A stretch of 64,000 nt of DNA from Urophycis tenuis (lineage: Eukaryota; Chordata; Actinopteri; Gadiformes; Phycidae): contig JAXIVH010000007.1 in NCBI GenBank assembly GCA_036785325.1, positions 4,141,274 to 4,205,273 of the forward strand, read 5' to 3'. Positions 1-12,744 of this stretch are shown in pieces. Under the pieces are notes generated by a model that was not told the origin of the DNA, made no database searches, and saw nothing but the letters and a program-made list of their open reading frames with translations. Numbering within the stretch: the first letter of the stretch is position 1; every line of letters starts with the position of its first letter. The position numbers were made by a program, and so were the translations under genes.

Positions 1-563
1 GTTACAGCAACATGGATACAATCGAAAAACACAGTAGACAGTCGGAGGGGTGTGTGTGTGTGTGTATATGAGGGGGGGGGGGGCGGCATAATCATTTCCC
101 CACAACACACACATTGTGTGTGGAAACAATCAAAACACTGGACACTGCAAAGAAATGATGAAGGCGTCCATATACAGCACGGGGAGTGTGTAGGGGCAGG
201 CGGGGGGGCAATAGCTTTTCACAGTTTACTGGCAAAGTCTCCCCCGGGGGGGGGGGAGGTGTAGGAGGCGGATACAAAACCTGGGCCGTGTCACAAGCAC
301 TCCTCCTGAAACATGGTCTGCTCCTCTTCCTCCTGCCTGTTGGAGTTATTTCCATGGAAACAGCCCGGAGCATGGCAGGGGTCATTGATTCTTTTTGCTG
401 CCACGTTAAGTCCCATCCTTCCATGGATGGTCGATGATGTAGTGTAGGGGGGGGGGGGGGTGGGGATTGGGGGGGTATTTGGGGGGGGGCGGGGCGTGGG
501 GGAGGTGGGGACGCGTTGTAAAAATAAAAATAAAATTAAAAAAATCGCTTCCACCGTGGCCGG
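1..563 (-). other. vangl2 3' untranslated and downstream sequence
   Basis: Downstream of the vangl2 stop (564-566) there is A/T-rich sequence and several G homopolymers (about 448-462 and 480-500; C-rich in the transcript). No AATAAA on the minus strand was seen before the window edge, so the 3' end probably lies outside. Confidence 0.5.
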
Positions 564-3500
564 CTACACCGAGGTCTCCGACTGCAGCCGCATCACAAAC
601 TTGTGGCTCTTGGGGTCGATGAACTCCTCGCCGATGCGCAGGAACGGCAGCGGCGTCGCCGTGACCACCAGGGAGAAGTCGAGCCGCCGCAGCGAGAACA
701 CCAGCGCCTGGCGCAGGGCGGAGGTGACGGGCTCCTCGCTCACCAGCGTCCACTGGCGCCCCCTGTCGCTGTCCCGCTGGTACTGCATGGTGGGCCCCGG
801 GGTGAGGTACCGCTCCAGGAAGGCCTGGGTCACAGGGAGGGGGGGGGGGGAGAAGAGGATGGAGGACGGTTGGTATCGCCCACTATCATTCTGAGGATTG
901 GGTCAGTGCTCTGTCTACCGTGAGGCCGTGACATCTGACCTGCTGGACCCCAGAGGAAGGTGCTTGATCAGCCACGGTCTGTATCGTGTCCAGGCATCTC
1001 GTGGTGTAGCTTATCGCGTCATTTGTTTTTTTCGTTACTTTAACGTCTTGCCCTTTGAGTGTGTGCAGTGTGTGTGCAGTTGTTGATGTTTATCAACGAC
1101 TTGGCTATACACGCTACCCTCCACCATTTATGCTGCCCATTTATGCTCGTAACGAGTTTTGCGGTGAAGAAGAAATACATGAAATGAAACAACATTTTTT
1201 AAATCACATTTTTTTTGTATTTTGAATAATCTATATGTAGCTATATTTGACATCACATAGTTTCCCACACGTCTGGCAAGACCAATCAATCAATCAATCA
1301 ATCAATCACACAGGCAGAAAAATGGACATCAGCCCACAAACAATCTGTGTTTTTTTTTCTTTTAGACGAACGACACGATTTGACTCCCCGTCAGGGGCGG
1401 GGTCATCTATCATCAACACAGCGGTGGTGGCGGCGGCGGCGGCGGGGGCGGGGGCGTGGCTCACCTTGGGGCTCATGTTGTGCGTGATGCAGAACTGCAG
1501 GTGCGTGAGGATGCTCTCCATGCTGTGGAAGGGCTGCTGCCGGGTGGTGCGCAGGTACTTCTGCATGGCGCGCGCCATGGGGGCGAAGATGGCCTGCGCC
1601 GCCTCCCGGGGGTCCATCACCTCCCGCGGGTGCTTGGGGGACGAGGCCACCTCGTCGTCGTGGAGACGCTTGATGTGCGTGAAGGCCTCCTCCACCGCCA
1701 CCACCAACCTGGGCCGGGGGGGACACGGCGGGGCACGGTTACGGCTGGTGTTCTGTGTTATGGTCGTTTCGGTAAAAGCCTCGCGGCGCCGTGGTCCTCT
1801 GGCCGGGGGAGGGGGGCGTCGGGGATCGATTGGGCTCCTTGGGGATTTTCCCCAGGAGTGCTAAGGGCGTGGCCCCATCTGATTTGATTTGATTTGCCCT
1901 TTATTTAATTTCCCTTGAAAGGGATCCTTCTCTGGGTTCCTTCTCTGGCGCTCGCGTGTCAGAACAGAAAAGTAAAACAAAAACGTGTGAGCCCCTTTCA
2001 AAGCCTGTGACTGAAAGGGACGGCCACGCCCCCCCCCCCGTCACCGCGGGAGACGGCACCGGCGGGGAAAAGCACACCGGGGCGATTCAAGCAGATACTT
2101 AGACGACAACAAATACATAAAAGCAAAAGACTGAGGCAAAAATTACCTGGCTCTGAATGGAATCAATCAAGTCCCTAAGCCCTCGAAACTCAAACACAAT
2201 GTGTCCCCGGTCGTCCTTATCTCGGGTCCCTGCAGGCGTTGGTGTCAGATGAATGAAAGACCCCCCCCCGGGCGCCCTCCCCACGGCGTCTCACCTGGCC
2301 TTGCGCTTGCGGACGCGGCGGTCCATCTCGGCCTCCTCGTAGTAGAACTCGTTGTGGGAGTTGTCTCTCCTCCGCGCCGCGGCGGCGATCATGGCCCGGG
2401 ACTGGCCTGTGGAGTTGTTGGTGGAGCTCTCTGCAACAAGACGCCGCACGCCGCTGGTTAGCAAACACTCCCTCTCTCTCTCTCTCACGCGCGCACACAC
2501 ACACACACACACTTGGCGCTCTTGTGTGTGATGACCCTCTGGGCCACTCTTCTTAACAAAATGCTTTCAGGTTTGTTTCAGGTTGTTTTTTTTTTCTTTG
2601 CCATTCCGTAATTCACGCACGCACGCACAGACACACAGACACACAGACACACACACACACACAGTCTCTCTCTCTCAACACAAGAGGGCACACTTCAACT
2701 CTCAACAAATGGCATAAAGCTTACAGGGGAAGCATGACGCTAAAGCAGAGTGAATCAGGCCATTCAGTATGGAGCCTTGACCCAAAAGGATTTTACATTT
2801 TTTGCATTGTAAGCAGAGAGAGTGAAAAAGAAAGATTTTTAAAATACCCCCATCCCCCCCCCCCCCCCACATACTAAAAGAAAAAACACCCCTCCCCCAG
2901 GGCATCTCAGGGACGAGATGATTGGTCAGTAACAAGCAGTCGAAAAAAAAAGTAAACAGTCTCCATAACAGGGGCGGGCGTGCAGGCCACAACAGTCATG
3001 CTCAGAGAGCACTTCACCCAGTAATGGCTGACAGATGGTGCTGTGGACCTTAACCCACAGCACCTTGAACGCCATTAGAGAGGACGGGAAATAGCCGAGG
3101 TTACCGTCCAGAGAGTAGACCTTGAAGCCAGTCATCTTCTTGGACAGGATGGACTTGGGCAGGTTGAGCACGGCGGGGTTGTAGACGGGGAAGTCTGCGT
3201 AGTAGTGATCCAGCACCCACACAGCGGCCCGCTGGATACTGCAGGGGGGGGAGGGAGAGGGAGTGGACGTTAAGCCACAACACAGAGCTAACGCACGTTA
3301 GCGTAGCACCAGGACGACACGCTATGTTTATGCAAAGCAGTGATTTAGCATCCGGTTGCGGTATTTAAGCTCTGCGCAATGAAAATATGTGCGAGAATGG
3401 CGACAGAGATGTGAGGCGCCGTCTGACATTTGTTAGAGGAACAGTAAATTAATTCACTTTAATGTAAACTGTAGGACTTCCTGCCTGTGCATTTGGTACT

Positions 3501-6500
3501 GCTGCTAGCTTGAAACTTTGACGGCTGGTCAAAACATTGAATGTCACGGTGCAGGCAAACCAAAACCTCAGCTTAGCGCGCAAAAGCTCAGCTAATGCTT
3601 TCTTTTGAACAAAAAGTCCAGTAGAGAAATGGCGTTCCAAAAAAACCCCAAAAACGTGTAAGCAGCAGTACCACAAGTAAGATGTACTACTACAAACAGA
3701 GCTTATAGTACTGCACAGAAAGTGAACAGCGGACCCAAACTCATCTCAAACTGATAGGCTACTGGGGGATGACGCACACACATCAGATCAGTAACCCGCC
3801 CTTATTAAACAACATGGCCCATCACAGGAATACCAACAGAAACCAAAAGGGACATCACATCACAGACAATACACAAGCACACCAAACCACCCGCAATTTC
3901 TCGACACGTACAGTACATCCGGTAGCGTTTCAGCCGGGCGTTAACCGGGTGGGGGGGGGGGTTAGGTTACACCCACCTGAGGTGGCCCACGTTGTAGAAG
4001 CGGCTGACGCCGTCGGTGCTGCGCACCACCTTCAGGCAGAAGGCGGGCTGCAGGTGGCGCACCTCCAGCAGCACCAGCGCCAGGTACTGGATGAAGAGCA
4101 GCGCGTCCACCAGCGACGCCGCGTACTCCACGATGCCGCGGTAGTCGCGCTCGCGGGGCTCCAGCACGCGCACGCCGTAGAACAGCCAGTAGGACGCCAC
4201 GAACAGGAAGACCAGCACCATCAGCAGGCACCGGAACACGAAGAAGCGCGGCAGCGAGCAGCGCGCCGGCCGCAGGAACAGCGCCCACGACGAGATCAGC
4301 AGCACCAGCAGCTTGAAGGCCAGCGACACGTACAGGCCCTCGCACGGCGTGCCGCACGGGTCCAGCGCCTCGCGCCACAGCGCCTGCGGCAGCACCAGGA
4401 AGGCCAGCGGCGTGAGCAGCGCAAACAGGCTGAGGCAGCCGCCCAGCACCGGCCCGGCGAAGCGCGTGCACCGCAGCGGCACGCTCTCCTCCAGTTCCTT
4501 GGAGACGCGCGTCAGGTCCTCGTTGGACACGCTGTCCACCGAGGTGCCCGTCACCACCGTGGTGGTCTCGCCCCAGTTGTCGTCCTGCGGGGGATGGGAC
4601 GTTGTGTTTTTAATCTGTGGGTGGTGGCGGTGCAATGAGTTTCCTCCCTGTGCCACTCGCAGCTTATGGGGGAGACTGGCGGTAAGTAATTATTATTAAT
4701 AAGTAATAAGTAAGTAATAATAAGTATTTGCCCCTACGTTGAGGCTGTGGTGAGTCAGGACCTTTTGAGCAGGAACCTCATGCACCACAGACCCAACATA
4801 GCAATGCTCAAGAGGTCAAGTCCGGGAGTCCGGACCCGACTGGTAACCGTGACTACACCATTCTGGAGCCGTACATCGGCATCGTTCCTAGTCACACGGC
4901 GCCGTTCCTCGATTAACACATAAAACCCGTGCCGAGTGCGGTGAGCGCGCATGGCGGCCGAGCGCCGGCCACGGGGTCGGTGAGCAACGGCCACGTTGTG
5001 CGTGGCCCGAGGGTCGGCCCCCGGGCCCGAGCGCGCGCCGCCCAGCGGTACCACGGCCCACCGGAGAGGCGGCGTGACCCACCCTGTCATCCCCGCGGGT
5101 GGACTCGGCGTCCAGCAGGGGCTCGCCGGGGGCCTGGATGGTGACCGACTTGTCGCCACGGCTGCTGCTGTCCCGGCTCTTGGAGCGGTGCCTGTCCCTC
5201 CGGTCCCTGGGGAGACGGAGCACAGCAAGGGGGGGGGGGGGGGGGGGGGGGTCATCGGGGTTAACAGGGTCAACAGTCACACCATCACAGCCATCGCCGT
5301 TGTTCTATTCTACGTGACGGGCAGAATCGCCAGGCCGATTCGATTTCTCGGAGTGCGCGGGGTGACGGCGAAGCGTCTTTGCGTGTGGCGTGCGGTCGAG
5401 TCGCCGGTTGCAGTGCATGCTGGGTACTCCCCCGTTTGGGTCGGGATGTGAAAGCGCTCGTTTGGAGAGCCATCTGGAGGGCCAAACTGCCAACATGGCC
5501 CGACTCCAAGTGGGAAAGGGTCACACACACACAACCTTTTACAGGGGGAACCGGCTTGTTTTTTGCTAAATCTATTTATCTGATTAGACTTTTTTTTTTT
5601 TACAGGAGCATCAAATCAGAGCAAGCACAAGATGTTTGGCCCATCGGAGGAACCCATCATGGCGGTGGTATAATGGAATATAAACAAGATTAAAAGGGCC
5701 AATGCTAATTTCTTGTTGTTGAGTAATGAAGCGCTTTTAGGCTGTGCTATTTCATTCTGCTCATGCCTAAAGTGTACCCATTGCTGGCATTTATCGACTG
5801 GGCTATGATCACATCACATCACATCACACATCATGATTCATGTCTTTTTTGCCATAACATTTATTTGCAGAAGCATCGGGTTCCAGCTTCCAAGGCCTTC
5901 TGTGGTCCATTTGCTCTTCATACATGTTTACACTCAACAAATGTTTCTCGATTCACTGCTTCGGGTATGAAGATAGCAGGGACATGGGGGGGACATTCCC
6001 CATTGTTTCAACGGCTTAGAGACTTGGCAAAAACAACACACATTGCGACTGTGATGTGCTCGCGGCCCAGTTGACGAACGCCAGCACTGGGCAACAATCG
6101 CTGCTGGCGCCGTGGTCGCCCGGCCGCGGATTCAGAAACACAACTGATCTAGAGGCTCGCAGATGAAAGCGACCCCAGACCTGGCACGGAAACATCCAGC
6201 GTCCCCCGCGGAGCCCGGGCTGTTTGGCCCGCTCCGACCAGAGCCCCTCCCCCACCCCATCCCCGCGAACGCCACGGCGGTCCTTACCGGTGCTTGCGGG
6301 AGCTGCGCGAGTGCGAGGATTTGTAGGAGTAGCCCGAGTACTGCGACTCGTTGTCCATGTCTCTGATGCCGGGCGCCGGGCGGACCTTTTGGGCCCCTCC
6401 CCCTCCTCCACCGGCCGTGCCGCGCTGCGGGCCGGCGCCGCCCAGTTGGCTCTTGCGCTCGGAGATGGACTTGGTGGAGAGGGCCAGGGGCAGCTTGAGC

Positions 6501-9500
6501 AGGTCAACCTTGCTCCTTAGGGAATCTATCTTGGAGGCCTAGGAGGAGATGGGGGAGGAGGAGGAGGAGGAGGGAGGGCTGGGGAAGTCGGCGGGCGTCA
6601 CGGAGGTCGGAGGAAGGGCGGCGCTCCGGGGCCCGCTGCGGAGAGGATTGTGGGAAGCGGAGGCTTGGATGGGGGAGTCGTGAGCTGTCCAGAACCTGAA
6701 AGAGAGGGGCGGGGGAGAGACGTAAGCACGTTTGAAGAACAGAAGATGAAGCAGACCAGCTTTTCTCCTTCTCACAATGTTATATGGGCACTCAGCACCT
6801 ACAGTAAATCCCACCGCTCATGTCCTAGGATCAAAGCTTCCCTTATTGCGCTGTAACCCTAAAAAGGTAATACCATTTCTCAAGCACAAAATAAAATGAA
6901 CCGACCGCGACATGAAAACTAAAATAACAAACGCGAAAACTAAAAACTAATCAGGCTCTTCTCCGGTCTCATAATAAGAGCAGTGGCTTTGTTATTAAAC
7001 TGCCACGGCCTCAAAACAAAGGTTAGCTTAGCCAAAACCCCAACTCAGCCCGGCCACCGTTGGCCAGACTTGAAGCTACCAAAAACCACCAAGGGCTCCA
7101 TTTGGTGCACCGCCTCCGTCTCACATTACCTACTGCGGGCTGCAGGAATCCCTCATATTTCTACATTAGCACAAGGACATGGCCGCCTGGACATGGAATC
7201 CTCGCTGTGCTGTAATCCTGCTGGCTGCGACCCGACACGCTCGGCCCCTGCGTGGGTCAGTAGTTAGCGGGTTAGTTACTTCCGGGGTCTCTGCCTCATC
7301 ATCACAGGACTGTACCCCCTCCCTCCACCACCTCAAAACCAAAAAGTGAGTTTAGCCGACGCTATCTAGGGCGACAATAGCGGCCATATTGGATTACCGT
7401 GTTTTCACTAAACTTGTTTGCACTCTCCCTCTCCCACTCGCCCGTCTCACATTCCCTCCCACACTCCCCCCGTCCCCCGGGTAACAGGGCCCCTCCGCTG
7501 CCATGGCAATGAAAGAGGGTGTTCAGCTGTATGGGGATTGGAGGCTGACAGTTGCCGTGGAAACTTGACCCTGTGCCGCCCTCTGTCACACGGAAGAAAT
7601 GTATGCCCCGATATTCCAAAAATGATTTTTTTTCCCCCCTCTTAAGGGCCGGGAATGACGGATGTTGTCCTGTCGTACGGTGGTTAATTGATAAAGGCCG
7701 GGCGCCGCCCACCGGCTTTGATTGGCCGCTTGTGGGAAATGGCCGGGGATGCACGGTCCTATTGGGCTGCTGAATGAGGGTTAATGTGCATCGTATAAAC
7801 CCCACCCCCACCCCACATAAAATCCCATTGTGCTCACCCGCCTCACTCTCCACCGAGCGAGAGAGAGTGTGAGAATCGCCCGTGCTCTGCGTTCTCTGTG
7901 GGCTTGTTGGGAGGGGTTTTCTTGCACTCACCCATAGACAGTAGAATCTGTTTCATGTTTCTTTGCGCTGTGTGCATTTTTGCATTTTCAAGGGGGCTGC
8001 CATGTCCCTACAAGAGCCTCTGCATGTAAGACACTACAGAATCTGCAGCGTGCTTTAGCTAGGTCCTTGGGCACACCAGGACCCATAGAGTTTGAATTTA
8101 TGAAGGGAGCTGCACGTTATAGGCCTATAGGCCTGTGTTTGAAATGTGTCTTCTCCCTTTTAAAAAGAGATTAAAGTAAAGCTAGATGACTTTGGTGAAT
8201 TTGAAGAATCCTTTTAGCTGCAGATAAACAACGTTCAAACTGTACTTATTCTTAACATTTCACGTTTATAGAGCACGGAAATGAAAACATAGAACTAGCA
8301 CGCATGTGTTATAGCAATAAATAAACCCTTCTACCCTCCAGACACACTCCTTCTCATGGAAAAGATAAGAGGTACATTAACCCCGAATATTATTGATTGA
8401 CCCAATTGTCTTTGCCGTGCGAGCAAACCTAGGCATGCAACGCTGCTACGAATCTAACTTCCAATCCAATGTCCGAAGGCATAAACACACGGCTACTTAA
8501 GAGCACACAAGCCTTGGAAGTTGGCACCCATTACTTACTGCAAATAAATGATACAACCACACAGCAGAGCGCAGCGGCGATAAATCACAAAAGGAAACAG
8601 AGCAAGTTAGTCCACAACCACCAAACACTCAAATCAAACATGGCATAAATGCCTGGAAGTGTGTGGTTATGATAAATTATGACCCCCTCCACCCCCCCTG
8701 AATGGTTATAAAGGATGCATGTATATGGAAATATTGATCACAAGGGTTAATATATTACCCAGGCCGACAAAGCCGTTTCCTGGCTGTGTTAATGTAACGC
8801 TTCAAACCACTGGACTGCATGGGAGGCTGAAACTCCCTGCTCCAATAATAAGCAGATTTACAAAGACATTACTTCCGACTACTTCCCCTGATAAAGATCG
8901 GACCGGCAATACATCGGCCAAATTAGCCCACGCGTTTGAAAAATCTCCAGGAGGGGAAACATCCACACATTTCGCTTGTAAGGCAGTGCCAAAAAAAAAA
9001 AAAAAAAAAACCCACAACATAATAGTTTTGTTTTTTTGGCGCTACAAGGTGCCAACATTGCTTGTCAGGACAGATCGGGTTTCCAGGGGTTATCGGTGCT
9101 CCTTAATTACACGACTACTTGATGCAGCTTAAAAAAGAACACGCTTTAACAGAGCCTCGCCTTGCTCCACGTGTTCCCCGTATTCAACTGTGCTTCCTCC
9201 TGCTGAAGCTGACTGGATGTGGATTCATCCCGTGTCTCGGAGCCAAGCGCACAGCCAGCCGCCTGCCAGGCGTTGACAAACAGCCGGCATGTGAACCCAC
9301 TGGGCGTCTGGGGTGTGAATAGATATGGATGGGAGGACCCGTGGCCGGGCTGGCCAGCCTCTGCTCTAACAGGGTAAGACAGTGGCGCTGCGTTAAACCG
9401 AGGCGCGGCCTTGTCAGAGGAGGGCCAGGTAGGGTTTCCTATTCATCTCGGTGTCCTATGACCTAGTTAATGAGCTAATGCGGGAATCCTCTGGTCGGAT

Positions 9501-10781
9501 TCATTGTCAATGTCACGCCTAGCTCCTTCAACAGGCGCTCCATATACAGTAAACGCGCAAGAAACTATAGTTTGAATAGAGTATGGATAGAATGGGTGGG
9601 TACAGCTGCCCTGACAGACACAAGGCATAATTCATCAACGGCAAATTTGTCCAACTGGGATTATTAAGACACGGCACATCGTTTTCACTGGGTTACAAGA
9701 CCAACCTATGAAATACTTCACAGTACTACAATACCACACAGTCCATTTCAATCTACAAAGGGAGAATAGGGATTTTCTCTCAAGCCACTCCTCCAGTACT
9801 TCAAAGTTTGAACTTAAAAGTAAATACATTATACCGGCCCGCTGAGCTCTTAGTATCGTGCCCTGCAGAACCCCATTTTAACTTTGGTGATGCAGCCAGT
9901 GGAGGCCGGCCCACTCTCTCTGTGTGTGGTCCGGGCTTGGACATTTTATGACGTCGCTCCTGATTTGACTGTCTGAAATAACGGAATGACCTTTAGCGTG
10001 TAGCGGCGGCGCGCAAAGTTGGTTTTCACATGTCGCCACGCAACAGAAAGCCTAAGTGGCCTGATAGGCTGCACAAGGCGACACATTTGTGGACCACATA
10101 GAAGAGGTGTTGTCTGGAACCAGGTCTCCCATGTCAATGAGTCATAGGAGCCATCCAAGGCATGATTCTGACTGCTGACATGGTACCGGATAGCCTAGCT
10201 GCGAAAAAACACAATGTTTAACCTTATGGTATGGAGTCATGTGGAAACCGTATACAGCCGGCAAAAGGCTTAGAAGAAAGCATGGCAAACGTCATGTCAT
10301 AAAACCTTTGTTAACCATTAATAACAATGCAAAACAAAGAATAAACCAAAAGTGCAGTATCACATCCACTGCACCTTGTTAACCATTAATGACAACGCAA
10401 ATACATAAATGTGCAGTAATTTCAATCACTGCAGTGGTAAAAAAAAAAAAAAAAAAGCACAACAATTCAATGTTACACTTAATTTCCACATTTCAGTGAA
10501 CATTGAAACTTCAAACTCGGATGTTAGCTAAAATATACAATCAGGGACTTCTTTTTTAATTTTTGTTGATGCCATTCAACCCATTAGGTCGGTGGAACTG
10601 AACTAACAGCTGCAACAGTTTAAGGCTACAGTGAAAAGGCTACAGCCCCATTTGAGGGCCGATACATACCAACTGTGAAAATAAGTTAGGGCACATACAG
10701 GCTCCACTGGGGAAAGGGGCCATCAGAGCTCCAGGGCCACACACATACTCTCACACACACACACACACAGACACACACACA

Positions 10782-10857
<76 letters not shown>

Positions 10858-12097
10858 CAAAGCTGGCGAAAACAAGACAACTGCCACTGTCAACTTTTGC
10901 GCCCACATGGGAGGAAAAAATGGAACAGGTGTGTAGTGTACACGTCTAATAGGGCGTGGTTGAATCAACAAGGTTGGTTGGTTAGTTACTGTCCGTTCTG
11001 GTGATGCGGTAAAAACATGGGGTTTCAACGTTATCAGATCTTTTACACAACAACAAAAAGTTCTTCAATGGCAGGAAGTGGCCCATTACAGGAGAGATGG
11101 ATGCTGGAATATATTGGGATTCCTTTTAAGACACTGCTTTGGGTTTGGATTGTACTGGCACATGTCTGGTCCAATGGCCTAGGAAAACTACAATCATCAC
11201 GTCACAAATACTACGGGAAATGTACAACTAATGGACTAATGTCTCGAATGTGATACTGTTACCATGCACATGTAGCTGCAAAACATTGCATGCAGTGAAC
11301 CTACTATTAAGTGTAAACTACTGCCCGTAACGTTTCATGAACCGGCCCATCTTCGCCCGAGGGTGCGCAATAAATTACACGTCTTGAGATCTCAACGTTT
11401 GGCTTCGAGTACAACATCGCGCTTAGTCGAGACCTGGGCGACGGGGGGAGGCCGGCTCCCGTTGGCTGTGAAATAATAGATATACCACAGACTACCGTGC
11501 ACAATAAGGGCGTTTTACTCGCCCGATAGTATGTGCTAAATAAAAAAATAAAAAGATATTTGGAGACGATCACAAAAGGAGGGTCCTGTAAGGGCAGACA
11601 ATGGAGGAGACTCGCAGGCCCCCCCACACTCACTGATGCGATGTTATCCGAGGGATCGTTTCGCTTTCCCCTTTTCCATTTTGAAACGGGACGGCCTGGG
11701 AGAAATGAATGGATTCCCTGGGATCGCCGGGGTTTTCAAACGGAAATTTAACGTCCACCCTTTGGATCCGACCATAGCGCCACTACGCGTACTCGGGGGT
11801 TTTTTTACGTATATTTGAGGGTCGCCCGGTTGGTACCACACTCAACCCGGTCAAGAGAGCGACGTGGCCTGGTTGGAAACAATAGGGCCGATGAGGGGTC
11901 CTAAACTTCCCTGGGTCTCGTCTGCAACCATTGCGTCCTCCCGACTATTGTTTGGGAAACACGAGACCCTCGCCACACCAATTCGTGGTTTGCTTGACTT
12001 TACATCGGCGCAGAAGAACCAACAAAGCAACGCGCCCGGTATAATTTCCGAATAACTCCGAAAGTAAATGTATACTTACTCGCTCCAGTATGTCCAT
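564..12097 (-). CDS. vangl2: Vang-like protein 2 (Van Gogh-like planar cell polarity protein), with a predicted N-terminally extended form
   Basis: Core planar cell polarity membrane protein that acts with Prickle, Dishevelled and Frizzled at the plasma membrane. Canonical coding exons (5' to 3'): 6288-6358, 5083-5206, 3977-4584, 3105-3238, 2295-2430, 1465-1708, 564-824. All junctions keep phase and give 525 aa (human VANGL2 is about 521). The start MDNESQYSGYSY, the basic stretch DRRDRHRSKSRD and KSVTIQAPGEPLL fit VANGL2 better than VANGL1. Four membrane segments lie near residues 107-130, 149-169, 178-201 and 217-240. The C-terminus ends ETSV, the PDZ-binding motif. A short insert in exon 1465-1708 (VASSPKH region) is absent from the mammalian form as I recall it. 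A further exon at 12080-12097 (MDILER) joins in frame to 6538 and would add 66 residues; see the separate entry. Identity certain; extended start inferred. Confidence 0.96.
6359..6538 (-). CDS. vangl2: In-frame 5' extension of the first canonical vangl2 coding exon
   Basis: The 180 bases upstream of the canonical vangl2 ATG are open in the same frame and look coding, for example KVDLLKLPLALSTKSISE followed by a glycine-rich stretch ending PAPGIRD. The exon begins after a strong acceptor (a long CTCC pyrimidine tract ending in TAG at 6539-6541). The upstream exon ends with donor GCGA|GTAAGTATA at 12080. Joining 12097-12080 to 6538 gives ATG GAC ATA CTG GAG CGA then GCC TCC AAG in the canonical frame. 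An in-frame TAA lies 15 bases before that ATG, so it is the first in-frame AUG. The joined exons, frame and stop are read from sequence; actual translation is inferred. A longer Vangl2 translational variant in vertebrates has been reported as far as I recall, but I cannot check that its sequence matches. Confidence 0.6.
10305..10433 (+). repeat. Degenerate tandem pair of about 65 bp in vangl2 intron 1
   Basis: Two consecutive units, each starting ccttTGTTAACCATTAAT-like, containing acaaYgcaaa and ending in a cactgca motif after gtgcagtaat/gtgcagtatc. The boundary is near 10372/10373. Confidence 0.7.
10739..10856. repeat. (CA)n microsatellite
   Basis: About 118 bases of nearly pure CA repeat in vangl2 intron 1, with a cacca interruption. 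Confidence 0.97.
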
Positions 12098-12230
12098 ACA
12101 GGTATTTTCTTACTTTCCACTTCTTTCCACTCAACCGTAGTGCTGTGTAGCGCCCCGCCTCCGGTGAGTTAGGCCCCGCCTTCGCTGCGTTAGGCCCCTC
12201 CTCTGTCTCCCTGTGGCCCCCAGGATTATG
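11330..12230 (-). promoter_or_regulatory. Probable vangl2 promoter, CpG-rich
   Basis: CpG dinucleotides are clearly denser here than in the surrounding AT-rich DNA (for example around 11390-11460, 11750-11850 and 12140-12200). The stretch straddles the putative first vangl2 exon. No TATA box was identified. The assignment rests on position and composition only. Confidence 0.4.
12080..12097 (-). CDS. vangl2: Putative upstream coding exon of the long vangl2 form (MDILER)
   Basis: Six codons from an ATG at 12095-12097 to a consensus donor (GT at 12078-12079, context GTAAGTATA). Length and phase join perfectly to the exon starting at 6538. The start context is ordinary (T at -3, G at +4). Upstream on the minus strand the exon continues as 5' UTR into a GC-rich stretch (about 12145-12230). 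It could instead be purely 5' UTR with only the canonical ATG used. Confidence 0.5.
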
Positions 12231-12738
12231 GGGAGGAGATCACAACTGTATCCCTAGCCTGCTGAATATCATATGGTCATTCAGTGCAATGCAAATTCAA
12301 AATAAAAACTATTTGCTTTATTTGTAAAGAACGCGCAAGAATTAAATCAATAGTGAAAGACTCAAACCCATTCATTCGCTTTATTGTCAAGGCATACATC
12401 GTCATGTAGATTGGGTCAGATTCATTTAAAACATCCTCAATGTTTTTGAAGTTGCCATGGCGTGTTATCTACATTTTCCAAGTATTTAAATCAATCATAG
12501 AAACATTCAGAAATTGCATTAACCAAAGACAACACAATTAAATATTAGGATCCCTACACATTTGTAGATTTTTAATTCTGGAAATTGAATATGGTTGCGA
12601 AGAAATAGAAAAAAAGAACACATATACAATTTGTATATTGGGACTACGGAATGATGATTAATTTTAAAATGATTATAAACTATTCAAAGTTGGGTGCATC
12701 AATTAAAGTTTACAACCAAATCTACATTTTTACACTTC

Positions 12739-12744
12739 TTTATT
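12739..12744 (-). terminator. Candidate ncstn polyadenylation signal
   Basis: tttatt on the plus strand reads AATAAA on the minus strand, about 560 bases after the ncstn stop. It is the first good match downstream. Confidence 0.45.

Larger units (their letters stand above)
6542..12079 (-). other. First intron of vangl2 (long, probably regulatory)
   Basis: About 5.5 kb between the putative first exon and the first canonical coding exon. There is no coding signal. Long stretches (about 8240-10700) are non-repetitive and balanced in composition, unlike the microsatellite-rich introns elsewhere. They contain AT-rich homeodomain-like cores such as ttaatgagctaatg (about 9467-9481). Enhancer content is plausible but unproven. 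Confidence 0.35.

Noticed and set aside
3769..4638. 289-codon plus-strand ORF
   Set aside because: Antisense shadow of the large vangl2 exon 3977-4584; composition Q/H/R-rich as expected for an opposite strand.
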